Assembly: GCA_028823235.1 (NCBI GenBank)
Contig: JAPKBW010000010.1
Span: forward strand, 1-64,000
DNA: 64,000 bases
Direction of reading: 5' to 3'
DNA from: Longimicrobiales bacterium
Lineage (GTDB): Bacteria; Gemmatimonadota; Gemmatimonadetes; Longimicrobiales; Gaopeijiaceae
Position numbers and translations under genes: made by a program. The first letter of the stretch is position 1, and each line of letters begins with the position of its first letter. Below, piece after piece: positions 42,695-50,896 of this stretch. Under the pieces are notes generated by a model. The model was not told the origin of the DNA. It saw only the letters and a program-made list of their open reading frames with translations, and made no database searches.

Positions 42695-44001
42695 CCGATG
42701 GGCCCTCCAGCTGATAGTCTCCGAAATTCGTCGAAAGCTTCCGGCCATTCGCCGTCATCGCCTCGGCATAACAGGACAACCTCGGTTTCGTCACGCCCGG
42801 CATCAGATCGCTCATACTGTACGTGGTCCCATCCATCGGGTATTTCGGGCGCTCCTGGCTCTGGGCGGCGAGGGCCCCAGACCAAGAGCCCACCCGGGTT
42901 CAATCCTGTCTTCAGGCGAGTCACGCTCGCCTTCGAGAGAGCCCCCACCCCGCCGATGGGCGCCAGTGCGGCACGATCGAACACTACGATGTCAAACTCG
43001 GGCTCTAGCGATTCGATCAGATCATCGAGATTGCCCGCGTAGACCGAGAGCCGGTCGCCCCGCTCGATGGCCAGCCCGGTGCCGAAGTGATCTCGCCCCA
43101 ACTCGACGACCGCTCCGGTGCGCTCTAGGGCATCCACACTGGCGAGCGGGTGCTCGCTTACAATCGCCTGGGGCGCGGACGAGGCACCTCCTCCGATGAA
43201 GACGATACGGATCGAAACATCGAGATCAGGTAGTAACTGGCGTGTAACAACAACATCCCAGGGTAGCCGGCGCGTTGGCTCGAAAGGCATGACGCGCCTG
43301 ATGTGCATGTCCTCCCGAAGCTCCAGCGCCGCGAGGTCATCAGCGGGTCGGCGGCGGACGATAACGGACACACTCCCCGAGCGAGCCGGCCGCCGGGCGA
43401 GCTCCTCGACGTCAGTTCTCGAAGCGAGCACAGTCCCAAAGATCATGCCACCGAGAGAGAGCATGACGAGGCACGCTACGAGCAGGTATGCCGGCACCGG
43501 CGCACGCGGGAGGAGGAATCCCGTAAGGACAAAGCCAAAGGCGGCGCCCACTGCAGCCGCTGAGCCGGGGCCCGTCAGACGTCGACCCAGATCGGTCCTC
43601 GCCGCAACCGCCAGTCCGCCAAGCACATTCCCGGCCGAGTAGAGCGGGAGTGCAGCGAGTACCGCAAGTCCGGCGCCCCGCACCCACCGGGCCTCACCCA
43701 GCACCTCGATGCCCCACAGTGTCCCAAAGACCGCGGCGGCGAGATACGCGAGCATGCAAAGCAGCCACCGGCGCCGCAGGCGCTCGACCAGGTCATGATC
43801 GCCTCGCGGGGCGCTCCACATGCCACCGGCGAACGCAGTAGCCTCGACCGCAAGAATCGTGGTGAGCGAGCGCACCAGCCCCACGCCATCGTACAAAAGA
43901 ATTGCCATTGCTACCTCAGCGGCAACCGCCGCAGAGGCCCCCACAAGCAGAGCGGGCAGAAAACCACACCGTGGAGGACGGACCTCCGCCCCGGCCCCCA
44001 C
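42691..44001 (-). CDS. membrane-anchored spermidine-synthase-like protein
   Basis: 436 residues from GTG 44001. About six hydrophobic helices fill residues 10-200, followed by a soluble half that begins VIVRRRPADD and contains a Rossmann-like SAM/dcSAM-binding core (SIRIVFIGGGASSAPQAIV, VDALERTGAVVELGRDHFG, FDIVVFDRAALAP). The layout matches membrane-fused aminopropyltransferase-like proteins (COG4262 type), but the Asp of the usual D-x-R catalytic motif is not obvious. Located between the flavin reductase and the Mre11-like gene, coupled to the latter. Confidence 0.6.
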   Translation of the reverse strand: MGAGAEVRPPRCGFLPALLVGASAAVAAEVAMAILLYDGVGLVRSLTTILAVEATAFAGGMWSAPRGDHDLVERLRRRWLLCMLAYLAAAVFGTLWGIEVLGEARWVRGAGLAVLAALPLYSAGNVLGGLAVAARTDLGRRLTGPGSAAAVGAAFGFVLTGFLLPRAPVPAYLLVACLVMLSLGGMIFGTVLASRTDVEELARRPARSGSVSVIVRRRPADDLAALELREDMHIRRVMPFEPTRRLPWDVVVTRQLLPDLDVSIRIVFIGGGASSAPQAIVSEHPLASVDALERTGAVVELGRDHFGTGLAIERGDRLSVYAGNLDDLIESLEPEFDIVVFDRAALAPIGGVGALSKASVTRLKTGLNPGGLLVWGPRRPEPGAPEIPDGWDHVQYERSDAGRDETEVVLLCRGDDGEWPEAFDEFRRLSAGGPIG

Positions 44002-44003
44002 TC

Positions 44004-44507
44004 CTAGTCCCCACTTATCGAAAAACGCCCACGATGAAAGACCAGAGCAGGCCGGTCCGAAACTGTGGCGTGCGTCACTCGCCCAAGGATGATCGAATGA
44101 TCACCCCCACTGAGGATCTCCTGGATCGAGCACTCGAGGGCCGCGACCGCGTGTTCAAGCAGCGGCGCACCGGACGGCCCCTCCGACCATTCGACGGAGT
44201 CAAATCGGCCATCTGAAGGGTCGCTCGCAAACTTCGAAGCGATCACAGACTGATCCCCTGCAAGCACATTCACCGCAAAGTGCGAACCACTGACCAATCG
44301 GTCGTGACAGCTCGACGTGTGCCCAATGCAGATCAGTACCAGTGGTGGGTCGAGCGACACCGAGGTGAACGAATTGATCGTGAGACCAAATGGCAAGCCT
44401 CCGTCCTCCCGCGCCGCAACGATCGTGACGCCGGTCGGATAAGAACCCATGACCTCGCGAAGCGAGGCTTTTCCTTCGTGAGGACCGTCCATTATCAGCT
44501 TGCTCAC
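44004..44507 (-). CDS. flavin reductase family protein
   Basis: 167 residues, split-barrel FMN-binding fold: REVMGSYPTGVTIVAA, GLTINSFTSVSLDPPLVLI, SHFAVNVLAGDQ and HSIILGRVTHA are the classic flavin reductase (RutF/HpaC-like) segments. It reduces FMN or FAD with NAD(P)H for a partner monooxygenase, none of which is adjacent. Start GTG 44507 or ATG 44492. First gene of a three-gene minus-strand run. Confidence 0.85.
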   Translation of the reverse strand: MSKLIMDGPHEGKASLREVMGSYPTGVTIVAAREDGGLPFGLTINSFTSVSLDPPLVLICIGHTSSCHDRLVSGSHFAVNVLAGDQSVIASKFASDPSDGRFDSVEWSEGPSGAPLLEHAVAALECSIQEILSGGDHSIILGRVTHATVSDRPALVFHRGRFSISGD

Positions 44508-44581
44508 CGGGGGGGCAACGCTAGGTTGTGAACCTCAGGATCCAACTGCGGATCCGGGTGCGTACCGACCCCAAGGGCTTG

Positions 44582-45568
44582 ATGCGAAAGCACTTACTCA
44601 TGCTCACGGTGATGTTAACCGTGGGTACCGGCTGCGACAATGTAGAGTGGGGCGGCATCGACGTTGAGTTGAAGCCTCCCCCGGAATCTGCGCGTCCAGT
44701 CAGCGTCGAAGCTGGGCAAAACGACCCGCCTGGCCCGAAGAACTATTCGGGGCCCCTGCTCTTGGCTGGCATTCGGAACGGAGAACGGGCTGACTTCGTC
44801 GTGGTGGGGGAGGTTCATCCTGACGTGCTCAGAGAGTTCCCCGACGCTCGCTTTCCAGAGGACCAAGGTCGACTTGCCGCGTTGACCGCACCGGGAACCG
44901 AGTGGGTCCTGTTTTCTGATGGAGTTCGGGTGGGTCGGATGGTGACAGAGGCCTCGGGCCCAGCCCAGGGATTCTGTGGCTCACGTACGGAGGTTTCGGG
45001 CGTGGTCGAACTGGTGCCGAGTGCGGCAGGTGCCGAGCGCCTTCTCGCCATGCCGGCATCGGATGTGAGCCCTCGTCCCTACGAGCCCTATCGCGCGATC
45101 AGACACCAGTACGACCAGCGAGTCGCCACTCTCACGATCGCGGGCGATGCGCTGCGCGACTACTCAGCAGTCTATCCACCGCTGGGCATGCTCGACGCCC
45201 GCGACCACATCCAGGCTTATCAGCTAAGACACGCGCCAGGTGAGGCGGTCGCGGCAACTTTCATGCACGAGGACGAGCTGGCAATCGCACCGCCAGGCCC
45301 TCGCGCGTACGCACTGTTCGTGATCGGAGAACAGGACGGTGCGGAGTACGACATGGCGTACTCCTGGTATCGCGAAGTGGACGCCGAGGGTAAGGGCGCA
45401 CCGCGTTACTTCGATCATCTGGACTGGGATAACGACGGGACTGACGAGATCCTGCTGGATGTCCTCGGAGCCAACCGGCGTTGGTTCGCAGCTCTTGGAC
45501 GGCGGGATGGGACCTGGGCTCGAACGTTCCAGGATTCTTGTGGATCGAGCTCAGCCGCAGGAGGCTGA
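44582..45568 (+). CDS. hypothetical lipoprotein
   Basis: 328 residues from ATG 44582. Lipoprotein signal LLMLTVMLTVGTGC, then an extracytoplasmic domain. Near the end DHLDWDNDGTDEILLDV is an FG-GAP/EF-hand-like calcium loop of the DxDxDG type, seen in propeller blades. Paired Cys (FCGSRTE and DSCGSS) could form a disulfide. No family recognised. Confidence 0.55.
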   Translation: MRKHLLMLTVMLTVGTGCDNVEWGGIDVELKPPPESARPVSVEAGQNDPPGPKNYSGPLLLAGIRNGERADFVVVGEVHPDVLREFPDARFPEDQGRLAALTAPGTEWVLFSDGVRVGRMVTEASGPAQGFCGSRTEVSGVVELVPSAAGAERLLAMPASDVSPRPYEPYRAIRHQYDQRVATLTIAGDALRDYSAVYPPLGMLDARDHIQAYQLRHAPGEAVAATFMHEDELAIAPPGPRAYALFVIGEQDGAEYDMAYSWYREVDAEGKGAPRYFDHLDWDNDGTDEILLDVLGANRRWFAALGRRDGTWARTFQDSCGSSSAAGG

Positions 45569-45591
45569 CCAAGAGCCGCCGCAAAGCACGA

Positions 45592-46518
45592 CTAGCGGAC
45601 TGCGTTCTCTTCCGCTTCCGCCCTCAGGGTCTGATAGCTCACGTATCGGGACTCGGCGATATGACTCTGCTCGACTCCGTCACGGACTGCGCAGTCCGGT
45701 TCATTCAGGTGGGCACAGCCACGAAAGCGGCAGCCGTCTCTCGCTTCCGCGAACTCGGGGAAGCAGGCTTCGACCTCATCCGGTGGAACGGCCCATAGCC
45801 CGACATCTCCAAAGCCCGGTGTGTCGGCCACGAGTCCGCCGCATGCTAACTCGATCAAGCGAGACCCGACCGTGGTATGTCGGCCAGTTCCGGTCTTCTT
45901 CGATAATGCACCGGTCTTCAGATCCAGCGCTGGATCAATGGCATTGAGCAGCGACGACTTTCCTACGCCGGACGGTCCGATGAAGGCAGACGAACCGGCG
46001 CACATCGCCTCATGAAGCTCTGCGAGGCCGCCCTCCGACTTGGCACTCGTTACCAAGACGTCGTAGCCGACGGACTCGTATAGCGGCCGAAGCCGCCGCT
46101 CAACTTCTTCCGCGTCGGGAAGGTCGGACTTGTTCAGAACGAGCGTTGGCTGCATCCCGCTCGATTCAACCAGAACGAGCAGTCGATCGATCAGCTGCGT
46201 CGTTGCAACGGGCCCGCGGAGAGCAACGATGACGAAGACGCGATCGAGATTCGCAACCAGTATCTTCGCTTCACGTCCCCCACGACCACGGCGCACCAGC
46301 TCGGACTGCCTGGGTTCAACCGACTCGATCGTCCAGGTGTCATCCGATGGAGAGATCTCTACGCGGTCACCGATCACAACCCGCCCCCCCGTGCGGACCT
46401 CCCTCTTGAGTCGTCCACGCAGCGACGCCTCGACGTGCGGACCGTCTGCCGTCGCTACAACGTACACACCCCCACCCGTCCGGTGAATCGTACCGGACAC
46501 CCGCCGCGGCTCAGTCAC
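45592..46518 (-). CDS. rsgA: ribosome small subunit-dependent GTPase A
   Basis: 308 residues. OB fold at the N-terminus, then a circularly permuted GTPase with motif order G4 (LNKSDLPDAEE), G5 (VTSAKSEGG), G1 (GPSGVGKSSLLNAI), G3 (DTPGFGD). A C-terminal zinc knuckle reads CFPEF, CRFRGCAHLNEPDC. RsgA matures the 30S subunit by releasing assembly factors. Convergent with the lipoprotein. Confidence 0.93.
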   Translation of the reverse strand: MTEPRRVSGTIHRTGGGVYVVATADGPHVEASLRGRLKREVRTGGRVVIGDRVEISPSDDTWTIESVEPRQSELVRRGRGGREAKILVANLDRVFVIVALRGPVATTQLIDRLLVLVESSGMQPTLVLNKSDLPDAEEVERRLRPLYESVGYDVLVTSAKSEGGLAELHEAMCAGSSAFIGPSGVGKSSLLNAIDPALDLKTGALSKKTGTGRHTTVGSRLIELACGGLVADTPGFGDVGLWAVPPDEVEACFPEFAEARDGCRFRGCAHLNEPDCAVRDGVEQSHIAESRYVSYQTLRAEAEENAVR

Positions 46519-46643
46519 GCTCTAGCCTTCTCGCCTGGTATCGTGGACGCACGAGCCCCCTGCCGGGACTGCAGTCCAGACAGGGGGCTCATCGATCGAC
46601 TTTCGATCATATACCAGCTATCGGGACCAGGTCCCGGTGACTA

Positions 46644-47549
46644 TCACGCCGCGAACGACTCCAGCGCGGTGCCTTTTTCGCCTTCACGGAGACGGCGAAG
46701 TGCACGGTCACGCAACTGGCGGATCCGCTCACGCGTCACCCCCAGCATGTTGCCGATCTCTTCCAGCGTATGCTCACGCTCGCCCTCGAGGCCGAAATAC
46801 AACCTCAAGACCTTCGCATCACGCGCTTCAAGCGTCGAAAGCGCAGCCGTGATCATCTCTGTGAGGAGACGGCTCTCGACTTCCACCTCGGGCTCGGCGG
46901 CTTCCTCTGTAATGAAGCGCTCGACGAGTTGTGAATCTTCAGAGTCTCCGATCGGTGCGTCGAGACGAATCTCGGCGGCGTTCAGCGTCTGAAGGGACTC
47001 GACCAGCTCAGGAGTCAGATGTGTTGCCTCAGCCAACTCCTCCGTCGTCGGCTCACGCCCCTTCTCCTGCTTGAGACGCTCTTTCTCACGAAAAATCCGA
47101 GCCAAGTCGCTAGCGCGATTCAACGGCACCCGCACTGCCCGGCCGTGATTGGCCAAAGATGCGAGGATCGCCTGACGGATCCACCAGACCGCATAACTGA
47201 TGAACTTTACGCCCTGCTCGGGATCGAACTTCCGGGCAGCGGTTACGAGGCCGACGTTCCCTTCCTGGATCAAGTCCGTGAGGGAGACGCCTCGGTTCTG
47301 ATATTTTTTTGCGACGCTAATGACGAAGCGCAGGTTTGCTCGCGCGAGCTCCTGGATCGCCTCCTGATCGCCCAACTGGGCAAGAGCACCGAGTTCTTTC
47401 TCACGCTCAGGCGTGATAAGCTCGTGGCGGCTCACATCTCGGAGGTACTGATCGAGGGCGCTCTGCTCTTCGACACTGGCATCAAAGCCGGAAAGGACAT
47501 TGCCCTTTCCCCGACGCTTCTGACGCTTCGTAGTCGGGGCAGCAGCCAT
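46644..47549 (-). CDS. sigma-70 family RNA polymerase sigma factor (RpoD/RpoS-like)
   Basis: 301 residues without the large region 1.1. Region 1.2/2: SALDQYLRDVSRHELITPE, ANLRFVISVAKKYQNRG, LTDLIQEGNVGLVTAARKFD and FISYAVWWIRQAI; region 3 follows; region 4: TLEEIGNMLGVTRERIRQLRD. Size and layout fit a group 2 factor or a short primary-like sigma. I cannot decide which. Confidence 0.9.
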   Translation of the reverse strand: MAAAPTTKRQKRRGKGNVLSGFDASVEEQSALDQYLRDVSRHELITPEREKELGALAQLGDQEAIQELARANLRFVISVAKKYQNRGVSLTDLIQEGNVGLVTAARKFDPEQGVKFISYAVWWIRQAILASLANHGRAVRVPLNRASDLARIFREKERLKQEKGREPTTEELAEATHLTPELVESLQTLNAAEIRLDAPIGDSEDSQLVERFITEEAAEPEVEVESRLLTEMITAALSTLEARDAKVLRLYFGLEGEREHTLEEIGNMLGVTRERIRQLRDRALRRLREGEKGTALESFAA

Positions 47550-47961
47550 CGCTATTTGTTCTCCATGGGGGTGCTCTCTCGTTCGCCGGCCATCCGACAG
47601 TCCAAAGAGGCACTTGGTATCAGGAATAAATGACCCATCCTAAGCCGTCTATCGTTGGGGCTCAGGACAAAGATGTCAAGTCGATTCACTAAAACGACCC
47701 TGCCAACTTTACCGAACCGACCGTCGCAGGACCGCGAATCTGAGCCCTTACAGGCCTCGATTCTGCACCACGGTACAACAGTTCCAACACCGCTACAGGT
47801 TAGTAACCTTCATATGGGGGCCAGTTCCTCATCGCGCCACCCCCGAGCGTCAAAAAGTCCCGTATTTGCTAGAGAACCTCTATCCTTTTTATCTTGCACC
47901 CTGTCCGGTACCAAGGCCTCGTGCCTACGGCCCCCCCGACTTGCCTCACTCCCTCCTTGTC
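47550..47961. other. non-coding, lower-GC region upstream of the sigma gene
   Basis: About 410 bases with no convincing reading frame on either strand and less GC than its neighbours. It must contain the sigma gene promoter on the minus strand. Confidence 0.4.
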
Positions 47962-48710
47962 ACCGATTCTTCGGACATCAGACGAATCCGGCAGCGGAAC
48001 GAAGACTCATTCGCTTGGCGCCGTAACAAGTGGTAGCCGTCGTCGCTGACGGGGTGAGCGGACACCCAGATGAAGACGTAGCGAGTCGCATCGCAGCAGA
48101 TGTCACACTCGAGTTACTGCGGACGACAGTGAGGGCGGCGGTAGGGATCTCGTATCGCGGGTCCAGTCCGCCATGGAGCACGCTGTCATAGCAGCGCACG
48201 AGAGTATCCGGGCTCACGCTAAAGTCGAGCCTGACCTGGCCCGCATGGGCGCGACGCTGACCGCGATGGTCGCCAACGGGGAGGCGGGAGCCTTCGTCGC
48301 GGTCCACGTTGGCGACTCACCCGCCTATCTATTCCGGATCGGAGTGTTGGCTCAGATCACACGTGACGACACCTGGGTCCAACAGAAGATCGAGAACAAG
48401 TGATGGGCCCGGACCAGGCACGGCGAAACCCCTACGCCCACCTGCTGACACCGTGCCTGGGGCTCGAGGAGCCCCCCATCCGCAGGTGCCTTCTGGCCAG
48501 TCCGCTCCTGACGATACCTACCTGCTTTGCACAGACGGCCTAGTCGGGATGCTGCAGGATCAGGGATTAGCAACGATCCACTCGGAAACCTTCCGGTCGC
48601 CGGGGAAGGCAGAGGAACAATGCACCAAAGCGCTGAACGCCATGCTTGAAGCTGCGAGCGAAGCGGGCGGGCGAGACAACATCTCGGCAGCAATGATTCG
48701 GTTCGGCTAG
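47962..48710 (+). pseudogene. decayed PP2C-type protein phosphatase
   Basis: Fragments of a PP2C phosphatase occur in the correct order in different frames: RQRNEDSFA (N-terminal motif) near 47990, VAVVADGVSGHPDEDVA near 48030, MGATLTAMVANGEAG and AFVAVHVGDSPAYLFR near 48245-48330, QARRNPYAHLLTPCLG near 48415-48465, and DTYLLCTDGLVGML plus GGRDNISAAMI at the end. At least three frameshifts are required. All metal-binding acids of the family would be recoverable, so decay is recent or sequence errors are present. Confidence 0.65.
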
Positions 48711-48717
48711 CCGTCAG

Positions 48718-50016
48718 TCAGGGCGTCGAGACCGGGCGCGTGATGCGCTCTAGTACCTGTTCCGCTGCCACCTCGCGGCGCTCGAATGTAAAGACCCTCA
48801 GGACACGCGCCGTTGCATAGAGTTCTCGAGCGACCTTGGGCAAGTCGAGCATTCCCTCGACCCCATCCATATCGAGTCGCTTGATCTCACCGCCACGCTG
48901 TTCGACCAGTAGATCCAGCTGGAACATGGCCGGCTTCACGGGAAAGTCGATCATGACCTCCCCGGGCTCCAAGCCGAGATCACTGGCGAGATCGTCCTCG
49001 ACCGCCCGTTTCCACGGTGAGTCGCCAACCGCCCAGTCTTCGACCTGGCGCCCTGCGAGGTCAGCCGCGGTCAGTTCGAGAGCCCGCTTCGGGAGCTTCC
49101 GGTGTCGAAGGGCTGGAAGCCACCGGGTGGCGATCCGCTCCGCGACCTCGCTGTCAGCGTCGAGGACGCGGCGCCCGATCTCATAAAGGAGCTCCTCATC
49201 GGTGGGCCCAATGAGTTCTTCGGAGTCGATGAGCCCACCCCGGACAGCCTCTTCGACGATCCGTTTGTAGAGAGCCGTTGCTGCACGCACAGCGTGATGC
49301 CAATACACATTCCGGAACATCTGATACTTAGCAAACAGAAGGCTCTCGAGTGAGGCTATCGCCTTCTCGTGCACCCCAACCTCATAGCGCCCCGTGACCG
49401 GGTCCTGAAGTAGCTGAAGCCCCTGAAGGAGGCGGGACACGTCCACCTCCCCGTAAGGAACGCCACAGAACCGGGCGTCCCGACGCAGGTACTCCATCTT
49501 GTCCAGATCGAGGCTGCCGCTGACGAGTCCGCGAAGCGGGATGTCACTCTCGCCTCGAATCAACTCCGCAATCCGATCAGGTGCGGTGAGGCCCAAGGGA
49601 GCCATGGCATCACGGAGGGATGGCGAGGCAAAGAACCTGCGAGACACTTCCTCGTGATGTACGGGCAGATGTTCGGTCGCCAGCTCTTCCAGAGCATGCG
49701 AATAGGCGTAGTGCCCGATGTCATGCAGAAGGGCGGCGTAGGGTACCAGCTCCTCGCCGTCCCAGGCCTCCGGCGCCACTCCGCCGCGCTCCCGCAGATG
49801 CCGCAACGCGGTCTTTGTCAGGTGATAGACACCGAGTGCGTGGTCAAACCGGGTGTGCGTCGCCCCGGGGTAGACCAGGTGCGCGAGCCCAAGTTGTCGG
49901 ATGTATCGAAGTCTCTGGAACTCGGCAGTATCGACGATACGAACTGCCGTCGGATCGAGTCTGATCGTATCCCAGAGGGGATCCCGGAGGAGTTTGTCGC
50001 CGCCTGTCATCTTCAT
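48718..50016 (-). CDS. HD-domain phosphohydrolase (dNTPase-like)
   Basis: 432 residues from ATG 50016. HD metal site: THTRFDHALGVYHL (first His), YAALLHDIGHYAYSHALE (HD) and a later Asp. The opening DPLWDTIRLDPTAVRIVDT and FQRLRYIRQLG is typical of the SAMHD1/YdhJ-like class that hydrolyses dNTPs or phosphate esters. C-terminal domain is unrecognised. Cytoplasmic. Confidence 0.82.
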   Translation of the reverse strand: MKMTGGDKLLRDPLWDTIRLDPTAVRIVDTAEFQRLRYIRQLGLAHLVYPGATHTRFDHALGVYHLTKTALRHLRERGGVAPEAWDGEELVPYAALLHDIGHYAYSHALEELATEHLPVHHEEVSRRFFASPSLRDAMAPLGLTAPDRIAELIRGESDIPLRGLVSGSLDLDKMEYLRRDARFCGVPYGEVDVSRLLQGLQLLQDPVTGRYEVGVHEKAIASLESLLFAKYQMFRNVYWHHAVRAATALYKRIVEEAVRGGLIDSEELIGPTDEELLYEIGRRVLDADSEVAERIATRWLPALRHRKLPKRALELTAADLAGRQVEDWAVGDSPWKRAVEDDLASDLGLEPGEVMIDFPVKPAMFQLDLLVEQRGGEIKRLDMDGVEGMLDLPKVARELYATARVLRVFTFERREVAAEQVLERITRPVSTP

Positions 50017-50133
50017 GCCTCGAAGTCTACGCTCTTCAACGGGCAACTCGAATGCCCTAAACGGCCGCTTGGCGACCGAAAACCACCCTCCCTATCTTCC
50101 CGAAGAAACAGCGAAAGCGCCAGCCCTGATTTC

Positions 50134-50343
50134 GTGCAAGCCAACCCCACACTTCGAGAGCTCATCCGAGCCCGGGTCGAGAACCGACCCGGTATCTATC
50201 GGATGATCGGGCCCGACGAGGAATTGCTCTACGTGGGGAAATCCGTGCGAGTCCGTACCGGGTGCTGTCGTATTTTCGGGCGAACAAAGGGGAAAAGGCT
50301 TGGGAGCTGATTCGGGGAACGCAGCGGATCGAGTGGGAGTACA
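50134..50343 (+). pseudogene. truncated, frameshifted GIY-YIG nuclease remnant
   Basis: From GTG 50134 the frame reads LRELIRARVENRPGIYRMI and then LLYVGKSVRVRT, the GIY-YIG core. At about 50258 it must shift to continue LSYFRANKGEKAWELIRG and RIEWEYSD, the next elements of UvrC/Cho-type nucleases. The frame is lost at the end of the convergent DHFR-like gene. The catalytic Arg and Glu part would be incomplete. Confidence 0.55.
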
Positions 50344-50347
50344 GCGA

Positions 50348-50875
50348 TCAGCCCAGATCTGAGACGTCGTACTTCAACAGCACGATGCCAGAGTCGAATA
50401 CCTCGGAACTGTGCAAGGTGAGAGTCGCGAGGCCGTCGAGCCCGGGCAAAAGAGGGGTCCCGCTCCCAAGCAGAGCCGGGATCACGGCAACCTCGACACG
50501 ATCGACGAGTCCGGCCTCCAGCATGCTCCGAAAGAGGACACCGCCCCCGAACAGCCAGATGTCCTTCCCATCTTCGGCCTTCATTGCGGCCACCCTGCCG
50601 GGGACATCGTCTGAGACCACAGTGATGCGAGGGTCCGCGTCCGCCGGCATTGTCGTGGAAGCGACGCAGACCTTCATACCCTCAAGCACACCGGCACCCT
50701 CAGGCGTTCGTGCGATCTCCCAGGTGCCCCGACCCATCAGCAGCGTGTCGAGGGTCGACAGATACGCGGCGAAATCAATCGCGGACTCCGCGATGATCCA
50801 GTCGTACCCACCGTCTTTCGTCGCGATAAACCCATCGACGCTCGCCGCAACGGAGTACCTGAGTCGTCGAGTCAT
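50348..50875 (-). CDS. dihydrofolate reductase family protein (RibD-C-like)
   Basis: 175 residues. DHFR-like fold of the YyaP/RibD C-terminal type: RRLRYSVAASVDGFIATKD, TLLMGRGTWEIART, DIWLFGGGVLFRSMLEAGLV and VAVIPALLGSGTPLLPG. NADPH-dependent reductase of unknown substrate. It lies head to tail with penicillin acylase and opposite the nuclease remnant. Confidence 0.85.
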   Translation of the reverse strand: MTRRLRYSVAASVDGFIATKDGGYDWIIAESAIDFAAYLSTLDTLLMGRGTWEIARTPEGAGVLEGMKVCVASTTMPADADPRITVVSDDVPGRVAAMKAEDGKDIWLFGGGVLFRSMLEAGLVDRVEVAVIPALLGSGTPLLPGLDGLATLTLHSSEVFDSGIVLLKYDVSDLG

Positions 50876-50896
50876 CTCAGGATATCCGCAGGACGC

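Noticed and set aside
48401-48403. TGA in the PP2C remnant as a second selenocysteine codon
   Set aside because: The frame after it no longer reads PP2C, and continuation is in another frame, so it is a frameshift scar.
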